This document shows, piece by piece, positions 26,180 to 36,354 of a stretch of DNA of 64,000 nt (position 1 is its first letter; every line of letters begins with the position of its first letter). A program made the position numbers and the translations under genes. The notes under the pieces were generated by a model. It had not been told where the DNA came from. It saw nothing but the letters and a program-made list of their open reading frames with translations, and searched no databases. Where the stretch lies: the NCBI GenBank assembly GCA_020161405.1, contig JAIUOD010000004.1:124001-188000 (forward strand), given 5' to 3'. The DNA comes from Pseudomonadota bacterium. GTDB lineage: Bacteria > Pseudomonadota > Alphaproteobacteria > Caulobacterales > Aquidulcibacteraceae.

Positions 26180-28324
26180 TTACCACAAATCTTTCCTAAG
26201 CTGAGTCCCAGAGACTGTTGTTGGCTTACCCACGGGAAGGATTGGACGTGGTGATTCGATTTTAGTTGGCGCTGGCTTTTCATGCTTGGCAAGTATTTCC
26301 AATACATCTTTTTTAAGAAGGCTTGGGCGTATCATTCCAGGGCGAATAGGATTTTCAGATGAAGTTGCATTGGACACATTATTAGAAGGAACGCCATCAC
26401 CTTTATTGATAATTTGTTGTTGAATACCGTGAATATTTACCACAAGATCTTGGGCGCTTATCTCATCGGCATTCTTCGGTTTTTTCACAACAATATTTTC
26501 AAGTGCTTTATTGCGTAATTTTGCCAAATCATGATCATCAAATCTAAGGCGCATCGGCACAGAAACACCCTCACCAAATGCAATGGCTTCACGATTATCA
26601 AGCGAAGACATAAAACTTATGATTGATCCTGATGAATCAGAAATTGCTGCTTTAATGATTGATTGGTCATAATCATTTGTAAGGCGCATTGCGAATACTG
26701 TTGAACATTGTGAAAGGATTGTTGGGTCAAGTTCGCCCGGTCTTTGGGTAATTATTGCGACAGAGCATCCATATTTACGCCCTTCTTTTGCAATTCTTGA
26801 AATCGCCAAGCGTGTTGGAATAAAGCCAAGTTCGCGTTCTTTTGGAACATATCTATGTGCTTCTTCGCAAACTAATAAAACTTTTATTGCGCCCTGACTT
26901 GCGCGCGCAACATCAAAACTTAGGCGTGCAATTACCGCTGCAACACAATTAATTACTTCGCCCGGAAGGCCCGCAAGATTTATTGTCGTCATTGGTTTAC
27001 CATTTGCAGGCAATCTAAATATATGACCAATGATTTTTGAAAAATTCTCTTCACGGCCACCACGCGCAAACATAAAGCTATAACGCGGGTTATTTTCCAA
27101 TATATCTAAACGTGTTCTAAGGGATTTTAGCGCTTGGCGTCCAAACTTTGGTTCAAGATGGCCCAAAGTCTCTTCGATATATTTAAGAACATCGCTCATG
27201 CGATATGGAACAGGCGTATCAACAACTATAATGCCATTATGCCCGTTTGCGGTTCCAACTGATTGCATTTGCGCTTGGCGTTCTTGCTTTGCTTGAACAA
27301 CAAATTCTTGCAGGATTTCGATTTCATCATCATTAATATTGCCGCGGAATACAACATCAATTAATTCGTCAAAATTTAGCAACCAATAAGGTAATTCGAG
27401 TGAATTTTGGTCCAAATTATTTGCTTTATCGCCAAAGGCACTTGCAAATTCATCATGCGGGTCAAGCATTACAACCCTAAGATTTGGTTCAGCTTCAATA
27501 ACGCGCGAAACCACAAGACCCACCGCACATGATTTACCAACACCTGTTGTACCCATGATTGCAACGTGACGACCTAGAATATCATCAACACCAACCGATG
27601 CAGTAATATGTTGGTTCTGACTTAAGGTTCCAACATCAATAGTATTTTTATTACCTAAATCATAAATACATTCAAGATCTTTAAAGCGAATTCTGTGTGC
27701 GATTGCGCCAACAGGTGGGAATTTAGTTACGCCACGCTTAAAACTTGTAACATTATTGGTTTCATTAACTTCGCCAAATATATCGGCAAGAATTATGATT
27801 GAATTTATCGATTCCTCACGCCAATGACCAATTTCTGTGCGCATTTCGGTAATCATACAGACGACGCGCCCGTGTGCCGTTGATATTGAAATCATTTGAC
27901 CGATAGACCAAGCTTCTTCATCCATCATGTTTTCATGATCAGTTGTTGAAGATATGATAACTTTTGAACCAGTACAGCAAGTTACGCGCCCAATTGACCT
28001 ACTTGCACTTTGCGCCTGAGAGCGTCTATCACTTGCATAATTTGTCGTGGCTGTGATTGGTGCAGCTCTATCTTTATCTGTGAAAACATCTTTTTTTTCA
28101 ACAGGTTTTGTGTTCGAATTATCGTTTAAAACTGGCGGAACTGCAGCTTTAGGCGGGATTGCATTAGAGCGCACATTAGAAGGTTTTAGTTGATTATTTG
28201 CATTATAAAGCCTTGCTTTTTGCTCTTCACTCATGAACATTTTAATTTGTTCAAGCAAGCCTTCGCTAGCTAGAGCAGGTGCATCTGGTGTTGTGCCATC
28301 TTGATTTTGATTTGTTTCAACCAT
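26180..28324 (-). CDS. HerA/VirB4-like DUF87 ATPase
   Basis: A 714-residue protein with a HerA-type P-loop ATPase core: an N-terminal beta-barrel region (about 110-240), Walker A GTTGVGKSCAVGLVV (about 257-271), Walker B VLLVCEEAHRYVP, and IITQRPGELDPTILSQCST with a sensor Gln and Arg finger region. HerA-type motors translocate DNA in repair or defence systems; no NurA nuclease or Sir2-type partner is next to it, so the role is unclear. The N-terminal about 100 residues are polar and low in complexity, as is the C-terminal about 80. Directly upstream lies the MITE-like element. Confidence 0.85.
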   Translation of the reverse strand: MVETNQNQDGTTPDAPALASEGLLEQIKMFMSEEQKARLYNANNQLKPSNVRSNAIPPKAAVPPVLNDNSNTKPVEKKDVFTDKDRAAPITATTNYASDRRSQAQSASRSIGRVTCCTGSKVIISSTTDHENMMDEEAWSIGQMISISTAHGRVVCMITEMRTEIGHWREESINSIIILADIFGEVNETNNVTSFKRGVTKFPPVGAIAHRIRFKDLECIYDLGNKNTIDVGTLSQNQHITASVGVDDILGRHVAIMGTTGVGKSCAVGLVVSRVIEAEPNLRVVMLDPHDEFASAFGDKANNLDQNSLELPYWLLNFDELIDVVFRGNINDDEIEILQEFVVQAKQERQAQMQSVGTANGHNGIIVVDTPVPYRMSDVLKYIEETLGHLEPKFGRQALKSLRTRLDILENNPRYSFMFARGGREENFSKIIGHIFRLPANGKPMTTINLAGLPGEVINCVAAVIARLSFDVARASQGAIKVLLVCEEAHRYVPKERELGFIPTRLAISRIAKEGRKYGCSVAIITQRPGELDPTILSQCSTVFAMRLTNDYDQSIIKAAISDSSGSIISFMSSLDNREAIAFGEGVSVPMRLRFDDHDLAKLRNKALENIVVKKPKNADEISAQDLVVNIHGIQQQIINKGDGVPSNNVSNATSSENPIRPGMIRPSLLKKDVLEILAKHEKPAPTKIESPRPILPVGKPTTVSGTQLRKDLW

Positions 28325-28459
28325 AACTCACTCGCCGTAATTGATTGAATTATTAAACTTCAACCATTTTCTGATAAATTTTCAGCTTGTGATTCTTAAT
28401 CGCTTGATATTAACAAAACATTTTATTTGGCAAAGATTTTATCGTTTTTATTACTTATT

Positions 28460-28726
28460 TAGGGTCAGGAATTATTAATTAATAAAGTATGATGAAATAG
28501 AAATGGTTTTAGGGTGGCGCGGGAAACCGCAGTAATATTGGTTATATTTCAAGGTTTTCCGTGCCTCCATAAAGCCATTTCTATTTCACCCTTCAGGCTT
28601 GATTTTGGCGTCAATCTACAGCGAAAAAAGGTGTTTTGTGATGTTCACATCACAAAAACCTTGTTTTCACTCTAGCTTTTAGCCAAAATCAAATCATACT
28701 TTGTTAATTAATAAGTCCTGACCCTA
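28460..28726. mobile_element. 263-bp MITE-like element with 33-bp inverted termini and TA flanks
   Basis: Near-perfect 33-bp terminal inverted repeats (28461-28493 and 28693-28725, two mismatches) begin GGGTCAGGA and are bounded by TA at 28460-28461 and 28725-28726, the duplication expected of an IS630/mariner-like insertion. The inside carries no ORF but two long imperfect hairpins: 28493-28528 pairs with 28553-28588 (36-bp arms, five mismatches), and 28599-28643 pairs with 28648-28692 (45-bp arms, about ten mismatches). The whole would fold as a three-armed structure. It lies between pleC and herA-like genes, and its right edge supplies the pleC stop codon. Confidence 0.75.
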
Positions 28727-31159
28727 AGCCGCAACTTCTTCATGCGGGGTTGCAATAAGCGGGAGAATTACGTCAACTTTTGTGCCCACGTCAACTTTGG
28801 AAGTTATGGTCATCGAACCACCATGCATACGGGCAAATGAATTGCATAAAGCAAGGCCAAGACCAGTTCCTTGGTTCAAACGTGAATGCTCATTTTCAAC
28901 TTGTTCAAATGGGCGCGCTAGACGTGGTATATCATCGCCCTTTATACCAATTCCATTATCAATAACTGAAATGGTAATATTCAAATCATCGCGGCGTGTG
29001 CGAACCAAAACCCGCCCGCCATTATCGGTAAATTTAATTGCGTTTGAAAGCAAATTAATCAAAATTTGGCGTACCGCCCGTGCATCAGCAACGATATAAT
29101 CATCGCCCTCAATGTCTTGTTCAATTTTAATATTTTTTTCTTCTGCTTTTACGCGAACAATACGAACGGCCTGTTCAATTGTTTCTTCCATAGACATATT
29201 TTGCGGATAGATTTTGAATTTTCCGCTTTCAATTTTTGCCATGTCCAAAACGCCATTAATAAGCTCAAGTAAATGGACACCGCTTTCGTTAATATCGCGA
29301 ATATATTCACGATAATTTGGGTTTCCAAGCGGGCCATACATTTCACGCATCATCATATCAGAAAAGCCAATAATTGCATTAAGCGGGGTTCTTAATTCAT
29401 GGCTCATATTAGCAAGGAAGGCATCTTTTGATTTTGATGCTTGTTCAGCGCGACTTTTTTCAACTTCATAACGTTTTGCAAGTTCAGCAGCTTCACGTTC
29501 AGAGGCACGAAGCGCCTCAATTACTTCTGATAGGCGTTTATTATTTTCATTTGCACTATCTTCGCTTTGTTTTTGTGGCGAAATATCAAGGCCAAGTGAA
29601 ATCATGCCGCCATCAGAAGTTTGACGTTCAATCAAACGCAGCCATTGCCCATTTTGAAGTTGAATTTCCTGCGCCTGTGGGTCACTTCTATCAGAACGGC
29701 GTGATGCGATATTTTGCGATGCCGAAGCAAAAATTTCATCATATTTCGTACCAATTTTCAATAATGAAACATCGATATTGAAAACTTTCATAAAGGCATC
29801 ATTCCACATTATAATGCCGCCGCCGCGTGCCCACAAAGCAAAAGGCCCCGCAAAACTATTTATTGCATCCTTCAATCTTCTTTCAGCATTATTGGCGCGC
29901 ATATCAGTGTGCATTTGTTCTGTAATATCAATCGAAACACCAATAATGCGAACCTGATGCGCATCTTCTTTTTGGCCGATTGAGCGCCCACGAAATTGCA
30001 AGAAAACTGGCTTGATTTTCTTACTATCAGGGTGATGAACTTCAACATGAAAATCAATCACGCCAATTTGTACGCATGCACGAAGGGCCGACCTTAATCT
30101 TAATTTATCATCAGAACTTAGGCACTTAAGCAATTCTTCGGTGGGATAGCGCCCAGCCTCTCTAAGGCCAAAACTTCTTGCAAGGCGGGTAGTAAGGTAA
30201 ACATTATCATCAGTAATATTCCAATCCCATACACCACATTTTGCCCCATCAATTGCAATTCGTAATCTTTTTTCCGCCTCGCGCATTTGCAATTCAGCAT
30301 AGGTTGATTTTTGCCCTTGATCTTTAACAACAAACCATATTCCAAAAAATGCAAGAACAGGCCCAAGAATAAGAAGCGCATAAAATAACATAGTTTTATA
30401 TATTGCGCCTTCAGCATTTGAACGGGCTTCGAGTACGAAAACGATAAAACCAGATTTATTATGGCTGCCGCCTATCAAATATTGTTCACCACTATTTGAT
30501 TTTACAAACTGACCCCAATTTTGATTTTCAGCCGGTAAAGAAGAAAAACCAAGTGCATCACGAATATTTTTAAAGCCCTGTAGTTTCAAAATTGGTGCAG
30601 AAAACACAATCGCACCGTCTTTATCGGTAACGACCATGTTTTGCCCTGATTTTAAAAGTGGGCTTGGGCTTATCTTGATTAAAGCAACTGCAGTTTGGTT
30701 TTTTGCATCACGAACAGATATTGCAGGGGAAAAATGACCGCCCTCACGCGCAACTGCACCAACCCAGCCAATATCATTGGCAAGTTGAGATGCCGCAGCC
30801 AGTGCATTTGTAGATTTTGCATCGGTCGAAGTTGATGAAATTGCTTCACCATTTGGGCCAAAGGTTGCAACCACATCGACAATATCACTTGCGGCGGCGC
30901 GCCCTGCTGCCTCACTTGCATTTTGGGCGGCAAAGGCAGACATTGTCGATCTTAAACTAATTAAGCTGGCGTCAATATCAGATGAAATAAGGCGTGCACT
31001 TGAATATGAATTATCAAAAATTCGTGATTTTTGATGATCAATATCACTTTTTGCTTTTATAATAATTGCAGCAATAAAAAGCGCGCATAGCAAAAGCGTA
31101 ACAGCAATAGGCCATTGCCCATTCTCCTGTATATCGCGCTTTGCCATATTAGTATTCAA
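28724..31159 (-). CDS. pleC: PleC-like membrane sensor histidine kinase
   Basis: An 811-residue kinase. Residues about 16-36 and about 257-280 are membrane helices flanking a large periplasmic sensor domain; then come PAS-type domains (about 300-560), a short coiled coil, HisKA with FLANMSHELRTPLNAIIGFS, and HATPase_c with NLLSNAIKFTDNGG, IDNGIGIK and GTGLGLALC. The segment MMMREMYGPLGNPNYREY after the H box is typical of the PleC/DivJ group that controls DivK in Caulobacter-type alphaproteobacteria, and the length matches PleC (about 840). PleC rather than DivJ is inferred from the periplasmic domain. Its C-terminus is ...PHEEVAA with TAG formed at the edge of the MITE-like element. Confidence 0.7.
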   Translation of the reverse strand: MNTNMAKRDIQENGQWPIAVTLLLCALFIAAIIIKAKSDIDHQKSRIFDNSYSSARLISSDIDASLISLRSTMSAFAAQNASEAAGRAAASDIVDVVATFGPNGEAISSTSTDAKSTNALAAASQLANDIGWVGAVAREGGHFSPAISVRDAKNQTAVALIKISPSPLLKSGQNMVVTDKDGAIVFSAPILKLQGFKNIRDALGFSSLPAENQNWGQFVKSNSGEQYLIGGSHNKSGFIVFVLEARSNAEGAIYKTMLFYALLILGPVLAFFGIWFVVKDQGQKSTYAELQMREAEKRLRIAIDGAKCGVWDWNITDDNVYLTTRLARSFGLREAGRYPTEELLKCLSSDDKLRLRSALRACVQIGVIDFHVEVHHPDSKKIKPVFLQFRGRSIGQKEDAHQVRIIGVSIDITEQMHTDMRANNAERRLKDAINSFAGPFALWARGGGIIMWNDAFMKVFNIDVSLLKIGTKYDEIFASASQNIASRRSDRSDPQAQEIQLQNGQWLRLIERQTSDGGMISLGLDISPQKQSEDSANENNKRLSEVIEALRASEREAAELAKRYEVEKSRAEQASKSKDAFLANMSHELRTPLNAIIGFSDMMMREMYGPLGNPNYREYIRDINESGVHLLELINGVLDMAKIESGKFKIYPQNMSMEETIEQAVRIVRVKAEEKNIKIEQDIEGDDYIVADARAVRQILINLLSNAIKFTDNGGRVLVRTRRDDLNITISVIDNGIGIKGDDIPRLARPFEQVENEHSRLNQGTGLGLALCNSFARMHGGSMTITSKVDVGTKVDVILPLIATPHEEVAA

Positions 31160-31289
31160 ACCTTAAATCCTTGGATAAGATATTAGCCAAAGTGGCAATT
31201 AATACAGCAATTGGTAATATAAATAACACTGCTGTCAATATAAAGAATTGACGTAAAGTTATTCTATGCTTCCAACCTTAGCAATATTT

Positions 31290-31312
31290 CTTCACCCAAA
31301 TAATAGGTGAAG
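31290..31312. terminator. Hairpin between pepN and pleC genes
   Basis: Arms CTTCACC and GGTGAAG (7 bp) with a 9-base loop lie about 40 bp downstream of the pepN stop. No strong U-tract follows, so it is a weak candidate terminator for pepN. Confidence 0.3.
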
Positions 31313-31352
31313 GCAATTTTGCCCCCGCGTAAATCGCCCCTAGAAATAATTG

Positions 31353-33977
31353 CTAAAGTGATTTGATAATTCCACCAAGGATTTCATGCAATTGTTTTGA
31401 AACGCCTTGCACCACAATTGCGTCAATATGTTGCTTAGCTAAATCACGACGCGATTTTTCAACCTTTGTTACGCGCTCAAAAGCAGTGGCAAGGCGTGCG
31501 GCAACAGATGGGTTGACCTTGTCATATTCCAAAAGAAAATCACAAATCGCCTTATAGCCTTTGCCATCTTTTTGGTGAAATCCAATTGGATTACTAATTG
31601 AAAAAGCCCCAATTATTGCGCGCACACGATTTGGATTTGTTATTTCAAAGCCTTCATCCTTCAATAGGCTTTCAAGATTTGAAATAATATCCCCTTTTGG
31701 CGAACTTGCGCGTAATGAATAATATTTATCCATAACAAGCGCATTATTTTCAAATCTATTTTTGAATTTCGTCAAAGCATTTGCAAATTCATCGCCGCCA
31801 ATGCGTGACAATGAATTTAGAGCTGCCATTTTATCGGTCATATTTGTAGAATTATCATAGGCTTTTTCGGCAAATTGCGCGCCATTTTTTCCAAAACTTA
31901 GATAATAAAGACATTGTGCATTAAGTGCGCGCTGCCCCTCACCTTCGGCATCTGGAACAAATTTTTGAGATGGATTATATGATTTATGTATCTCTTGGAT
32001 AATATTTTCATGCTTATCACAAATTGCCTTTGCCAATATTTCACGGGCCGCAAAAATATTTTCAGGTACGCAATCTTGGATTATTTGCATCAAATCATTG
32101 GTTGATGGCAATTGTAATAATAGTGCCGCATAAGCGCGGTCATTTTGTGCATTTTTCAATGCATTACCATATGCATTAATTAGAACATCTGACGGAGCAT
32201 ATTCTTTACCATTTCCAATTTCTTGTGCACCAAGAACCAAATTTTTACGCGCAATTGTTTGTAGGCTTTCCCACTTTACGTAAAAATCATCATCATATTG
32301 CGCCAATACCGCTAATTCTTCATCTGTATGATCACAATTTAGTATGACAGGGGCGCTATATCCACGCATCATAGAAACAATTGGTTTATTTGCCATATTT
32401 TCAAAGCGCAAAATCAATTCTTTTCCAGTGTGGTTTATGGAAATTAAATTAGCTTTTTTGCCATGCGCCATATCAAGAATTAGGCGGTTTCCACCATTAT
32501 CAAAGAATGCCAATTCAATTGGAATTGGAACCCAATCCTTATTGGTTTGATTTGGTGTATCTTTAGTTTCTTGGCTAATTTTTAACTCTAAAACATTGTT
32601 TTCAAAACTGGTTTTAAGGGTAACAATTGGCGTTCCAGCTTGCGAATACCATCTTTCAATACCGTCCAAATTATTTTGTGACGTTTCCCTTAAAGCGGCA
32701 AGCCAGTCTTCAATTGTTGCAGCCCTTCCATCATTTTTTTCAAAATAATTTATTGCCCCTGCAAGAAATGCTTCTTCGCCTAATATATTTTTTGCAACCC
32801 TTATAACTTCTGCGCCTTTTTCATAGATTGTTGAAGTATAAAAATTGTCAATTGCCGCATATTCATGCGGGCGAACACTATGTGCATTTGGGCCATTATC
32901 TTCGGCAAATTGGCGCGCGCGCAATGCAATAATATTCTGTATACGATTAACAGCATGAGAACGCATATCCGCAGAAAATTCTTGATCCCTATAGACCGTA
33001 AAACCTTCTTTTAAAGAAAGCTGAAACCAATCACGGCAAGTTACGCGATTGCCTGACCAATTATGGAAATATTCGTGCGCAACCACACCCTCAATACGGG
33101 CATAATCTAAATCTGTGGCGGTTTCTTCATCTGCTAATAAAAGCGATGAATTGAATATATTTAGCCCCTTATTTTCCATTGCACCCGCATTGAAATCACG
33201 AACCGCAACAATGTTGAAAATGTCCAAATCATATTCACGAAGATAATTTTCTTCATCCCATTTCATCGAGCGTTTTAGCGAGTCCATTGCATATTTTGCG
33301 CGCTCACCATCGCCTTGTTCGACATAAATATTAAGCTCTACTTCATTGCCATTCATTGTTGTGAAATTATCGCTTATTTTATCAAAACTACCTGCGACAA
33401 GGGCAAATAAATAAGATGGTTTTGCCCATGGATCATCCCATTCAGCAAAATGGCGACCATCACCAAAATCACCAAAACTTACCAAATTTCCATTTGATAA
33501 AAGTGTTGGATATAATTTTTTATCCGCCTGTAAGCGCACAAAAAAACGTGCCATTACATCGGGTCTATCGGGCCAGAAAGTTATTCGTCTGAAACCTTCG
33601 GCCTCACATTGCGTACAAAAACGACCACTTGAAATATACAGGCCAGACAAAGCAGTATTTTTCAAAGGATTAATCGCAACTTTTATCGCCAAATCAACCC
33701 GATTTGCGCCCTCAATAATTAGCAAATCATCATTATATGAATATTGATTTTCGTTTAAAGTTTCGCCATTTCGTATAATGGAAATAATTTCCAAGCCTTC
33801 GCCATTTAAAATTATTTTCTCATTTTCATCAAAGCCTGACTTTAAATCAAGGCGCATTTTTGAACTTACTATTGTTCGTTCTTTTTCAAGTTCAAAAGAA
33901 AGCTGTAGGCTTGGAATATAATAAGGATAGGGTTTATAATCACTAAGTTGGATTTTATTTTGCGAATCTGTTTTCAT
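31353..33977 (-). CDS. pepN: Aminopeptidase N (M1 family)
   Basis: An 874-residue zinc metallopeptidase that removes N-terminal residues from peptides in the cytoplasm. It has the substrate motif GAMENKGLNIF, the zinc motif HEYFHNWSGNRVTCRDWFQL-x-KEG (HExxH with a downstream Glu, near residues 300-325), and Tyr in FYTSTIYEKGAEVIR near the C-terminal domain. Length and domain order match the E. coli PepN family. Located alone, between pleC and an unknown gene, whose stop is 27 bp from its start. Confidence 0.97.
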   Translation of the reverse strand: MKTDSQNKIQLSDYKPYPYYIPSLQLSFELEKERTIVSSKMRLDLKSGFDENEKIILNGEGLEIISIIRNGETLNENQYSYNDDLLIIEGANRVDLAIKVAINPLKNTALSGLYISSGRFCTQCEAEGFRRITFWPDRPDVMARFFVRLQADKKLYPTLLSNGNLVSFGDFGDGRHFAEWDDPWAKPSYLFALVAGSFDKISDNFTTMNGNEVELNIYVEQGDGERAKYAMDSLKRSMKWDEENYLREYDLDIFNIVAVRDFNAGAMENKGLNIFNSSLLLADEETATDLDYARIEGVVAHEYFHNWSGNRVTCRDWFQLSLKEGFTVYRDQEFSADMRSHAVNRIQNIIALRARQFAEDNGPNAHSVRPHEYAAIDNFYTSTIYEKGAEVIRVAKNILGEEAFLAGAINYFEKNDGRAATIEDWLAALRETSQNNLDGIERWYSQAGTPIVTLKTSFENNVLELKISQETKDTPNQTNKDWVPIPIELAFFDNGGNRLILDMAHGKKANLISINHTGKELILRFENMANKPIVSMMRGYSAPVILNCDHTDEELAVLAQYDDDFYVKWESLQTIARKNLVLGAQEIGNGKEYAPSDVLINAYGNALKNAQNDRAYAALLLQLPSTNDLMQIIQDCVPENIFAAREILAKAICDKHENIIQEIHKSYNPSQKFVPDAEGEGQRALNAQCLYYLSFGKNGAQFAEKAYDNSTNMTDKMAALNSLSRIGGDEFANALTKFKNRFENNALVMDKYYSLRASSPKGDIISNLESLLKDEGFEITNPNRVRAIIGAFSISNPIGFHQKDGKGYKAICDFLLEYDKVNPSVAARLATAFERVTKVEKSRRDLAKQHIDAIVVQGVSKQLHEILGGIIKSL

Positions 33978-34003
33978 TCAATATTAATAAGCCAAATAGC
34001 CAA

Positions 34004-34495
34004 TTAATCAAAGAGTGCATCAACCTCATCTTGGCTAGATTCTGCGGCGCGGCCATGTATCATACCATCAAGCATCATTATTGCAGACTGAAGCGCAAAG
34101 CATGTTTCAGAACAATATTCAGCCAATTCACCATTTTCATTAATCAAGTTTTCTGCGTCTTTTATGGCATTTTTTACCATGTGACCTAATTCATGTGATA
34201 ATTCATCAAATGGCTTTTTGCGCTCTTCCGGAATTAAATGATAAACAGCAATTGCCAATTCTTTAGCATGAAAGTTGGAACGTCTAAAATGCTCCTCATA
34301 TGATAAAGGTTCCCAAATGACCAATTCATCAATCATTTCAGGCATATCAGCAAGAAGCCCAAACAACATTACAGCTTCATTGAAAACATTAAGATAATCA
34401 GTGGCAAATCCTGTTTTTGGACTTATGTTGGCCTTCGCCAACATTTCCTTATCCAGAAAATCAAAATCATCAATATGACTAATTGCCGTGTTCAT
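34004..34495 (-). CDS. Uncharacterised helical protein with FliM-like C-terminal peptide
   Basis: A 163-residue acidic protein. I recognise no named family, though the opening (DFDFLDKEMLAK, then KTGFATDYLNVFNEA) looks like a conserved alphaproteobacterial hypothetical, and the predicted structure is mainly helical. The last 11 residues SSQDEVDALFD closely resemble the FliM N-terminal CheY-binding peptide (core SQxEIDALL), and also the CheZ C-terminal VDDLL-type tail. It may therefore bind CheY-like receivers or a flagellar-motor partner. Two chemoreceptors are encoded elsewhere in the window. No catalytic motif of CheZ is visible. Confidence 0.6.
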   Translation of the reverse strand: MNTAISHIDDFDFLDKEMLAKANISPKTGFATDYLNVFNEAVMLFGLLADMPEMIDELVIWEPLSYEEHFRRSNFHAKELAIAVYHLIPEERKKPFDELSHELGHMVKNAIKDAENLINENGELAEYCSETCFALQSAIMMLDGMIHGRAAESSQDEVDALFD

Positions 34496-34552
34496 AAATA
34501 ACGCTATGCACTAATTTGCGTTATCAAAAAATTAACACATTAAAAAGAATTC

Positions 34553-36349
34553 CTAAAACCTGACTTTTCCAGCAGCTATATTATCATAATCTGCATCTGA
34601 CATTGGAACATATTTTTGCAATTGCGGGTTAAGCCAATAAATTTGATCTTCAATCATTTCAGGGTCAAAACCTTCACGAACCAAATCAACTTTTTTATAT
34701 TTGAAAGTTGCGGTTGTTTCCATTTCTTTTCTTATTCTAAAGAATAATGGCAATGCATAATTTGGCAATTGCGCTTTTAAATGAACCAGAAGAGCGTCAA
34801 AATCAATTGGTTTTGGAATAACAAGAACCGCCATACCTGCACGGCCTTCATGATTTGGAACGCTTACGCCATAGGCATTTGCTTCTTCGATACCATCAAA
34901 AGTTCCAAGCGCGCCGCCAACATCTGCGGTTGATACGTTTTCAGATTTCCATCTAAAAGTGTCACCAATTCTGTCAACAAAATAGAAATAGCCTGCTTTA
35001 TCTTGGCGCATTAAATCGCCCGTTCTAAAATACATATCGCCTTCTACTTTGACATTGCGAAGGATTTTTTTATTGGTTGCCTCTTTATCATTGGCATAAC
35101 CGTCAAATTGACCGCGCGGATCATTTGGATCAAGGCTTCCAACCGCTTCACCAATTTCATCAGAGCCACAGAAAATGCATAAACCATTTTCATCACGAAC
35201 CGGCATTTCAGTTTCAATATCAAATTTCACAAGCGAAATATTGATTTTCTTTTCTAAATATTTTGGCTTGCGCCCAATTGCACCTTTTTTGCCCGTAAGA
35301 TTGGTAAGGAATACATTCCCCTCTGTCGAGCCATAAAATTCCATGATTTTTGGGATTTTAAATCTTTCTTCGGCTTTATCCCAAACTTCAGGGCGAAGGC
35401 CGTTTCCAAAGCATGATTTAACCTTATGCTTAGTTTCAAATTCATTTGGCTCTTGCGTAACCAGATAACGGAACATTTCGCCAATATAAACAAAGATTGT
35501 ACATCCATGATTCACAATATCAGGCCAGAATTGACTTGCTGAAAAGCGTTTGCGAATTACCAATGTGCCGCCTGTATTAAGCGCTAAGCCAACTGCGCAA
35601 ATGCCGCCCGTTCCATGATATAAAGGAAGCGGCAGATAAACCACATCATCATGACCCGCACCCGTTCCCGCAATGAAAACCCTGCTCATGCCTTGTACAC
35701 GTGATTGACTTATAACGGCTGCCTTTGGGCTTCCTGTTGTTCCGGAAGTATAAAGGAAAAGACATGGGTCTTTGCCAATAAGGCGCGAACGATGGATGCG
35801 GTTCGGCCTTCTTGTGGTCTGGGCATTAAGCGCCCTATCTAAATCACCAAGACCTGCAATTGTTGTTCCAAATCGTTGGAAACCTTCAACATCAGGGGTT
35901 TGACTTGCAACGGATGCCCAAATTGGCGCCAATTCTTCATCAACGATAACGGCCTTTGCCTTGGCAACACTTACCGAGTGGCTCAATTGCTGCCCGACCA
36001 TATTTTGATTTATTAGCGCGCTTACAATGCCGATTTTTGATAAACCATACCAGCAAGCAATATAATCAGGGTGATTCTGCATAAATACCGCAACCACATC
36101 ACCCGCCCTAAGACCTGAATCAAAAGCCCAATTTGCATAGCGGTTTGCAAGATTATCAAACTGACTATAGGTAAGTTTTTTATTGTCACAAATAATTGCG
36201 GTTCGTGAACCATTTTGGTCACAAACCCTTTCCCAATCATCGGCAAGCAAGTTAGTATGGGTTGGCGTAAGTTCTTCAAGCCATACGTTTGTTTTTCGTG
36301 CCAGAAGCGCAAAATCTATTTCTTCTTTAATTTTCGCTAAAAGACCCAT
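34553..36349 (-). CDS. Long-chain-acyl-CoA synthetase, FATP type
   Basis: A 598-residue AMP-binding enzyme activating long or very long-chain fatty acids with ATP and CoA. The P-loop is LYTSGTTGSPKAAVISQS; FYGSTEGNVFLTN is the FATP/VLACS motif, and YFRTGDLMRQDKAGYFYFVD and RIGDTFRWKSENVST follow. These separate it from FadD. An ATG at 36379 would give ten more residues; the ATG at 36349 is chosen because GGGAG lies five bases upstream. The downstream neighbour is the unknown FliM-tail gene; 57 bp separate them. Confidence 0.92.
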   Translation of the reverse strand: MGLLAKIKEEIDFALLARKTNVWLEELTPTHTNLLADDWERVCDQNGSRTAIICDNKKLTYSQFDNLANRYANWAFDSGLRAGDVVAVFMQNHPDYIACWYGLSKIGIVSALINQNMVGQQLSHSVSVAKAKAVIVDEELAPIWASVASQTPDVEGFQRFGTTIAGLGDLDRALNAQTTRRPNRIHRSRLIGKDPCLFLYTSGTTGSPKAAVISQSRVQGMSRVFIAGTGAGHDDVVYLPLPLYHGTGGICAVGLALNTGGTLVIRKRFSASQFWPDIVNHGCTIFVYIGEMFRYLVTQEPNEFETKHKVKSCFGNGLRPEVWDKAEERFKIPKIMEFYGSTEGNVFLTNLTGKKGAIGRKPKYLEKKINISLVKFDIETEMPVRDENGLCIFCGSDEIGEAVGSLDPNDPRGQFDGYANDKEATNKKILRNVKVEGDMYFRTGDLMRQDKAGYFYFVDRIGDTFRWKSENVSTADVGGALGTFDGIEEANAYGVSVPNHEGRAGMAVLVIPKPIDFDALLVHLKAQLPNYALPLFFRIRKEMETTATFKYKKVDLVREGFDPEMIEDQIYWLNPQLQKYVPMSDADYDNIAAGKVRF

Positions 36350-36354
36350 AAAAA

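Noticed and set aside
26180..28324. HerA-like ATPase as part of an anti-phage system
   Set aside because: No nuclease, Sir2 or other defence partner is adjacent; neighbours are a membrane-lipid gene and a MITE-like element.
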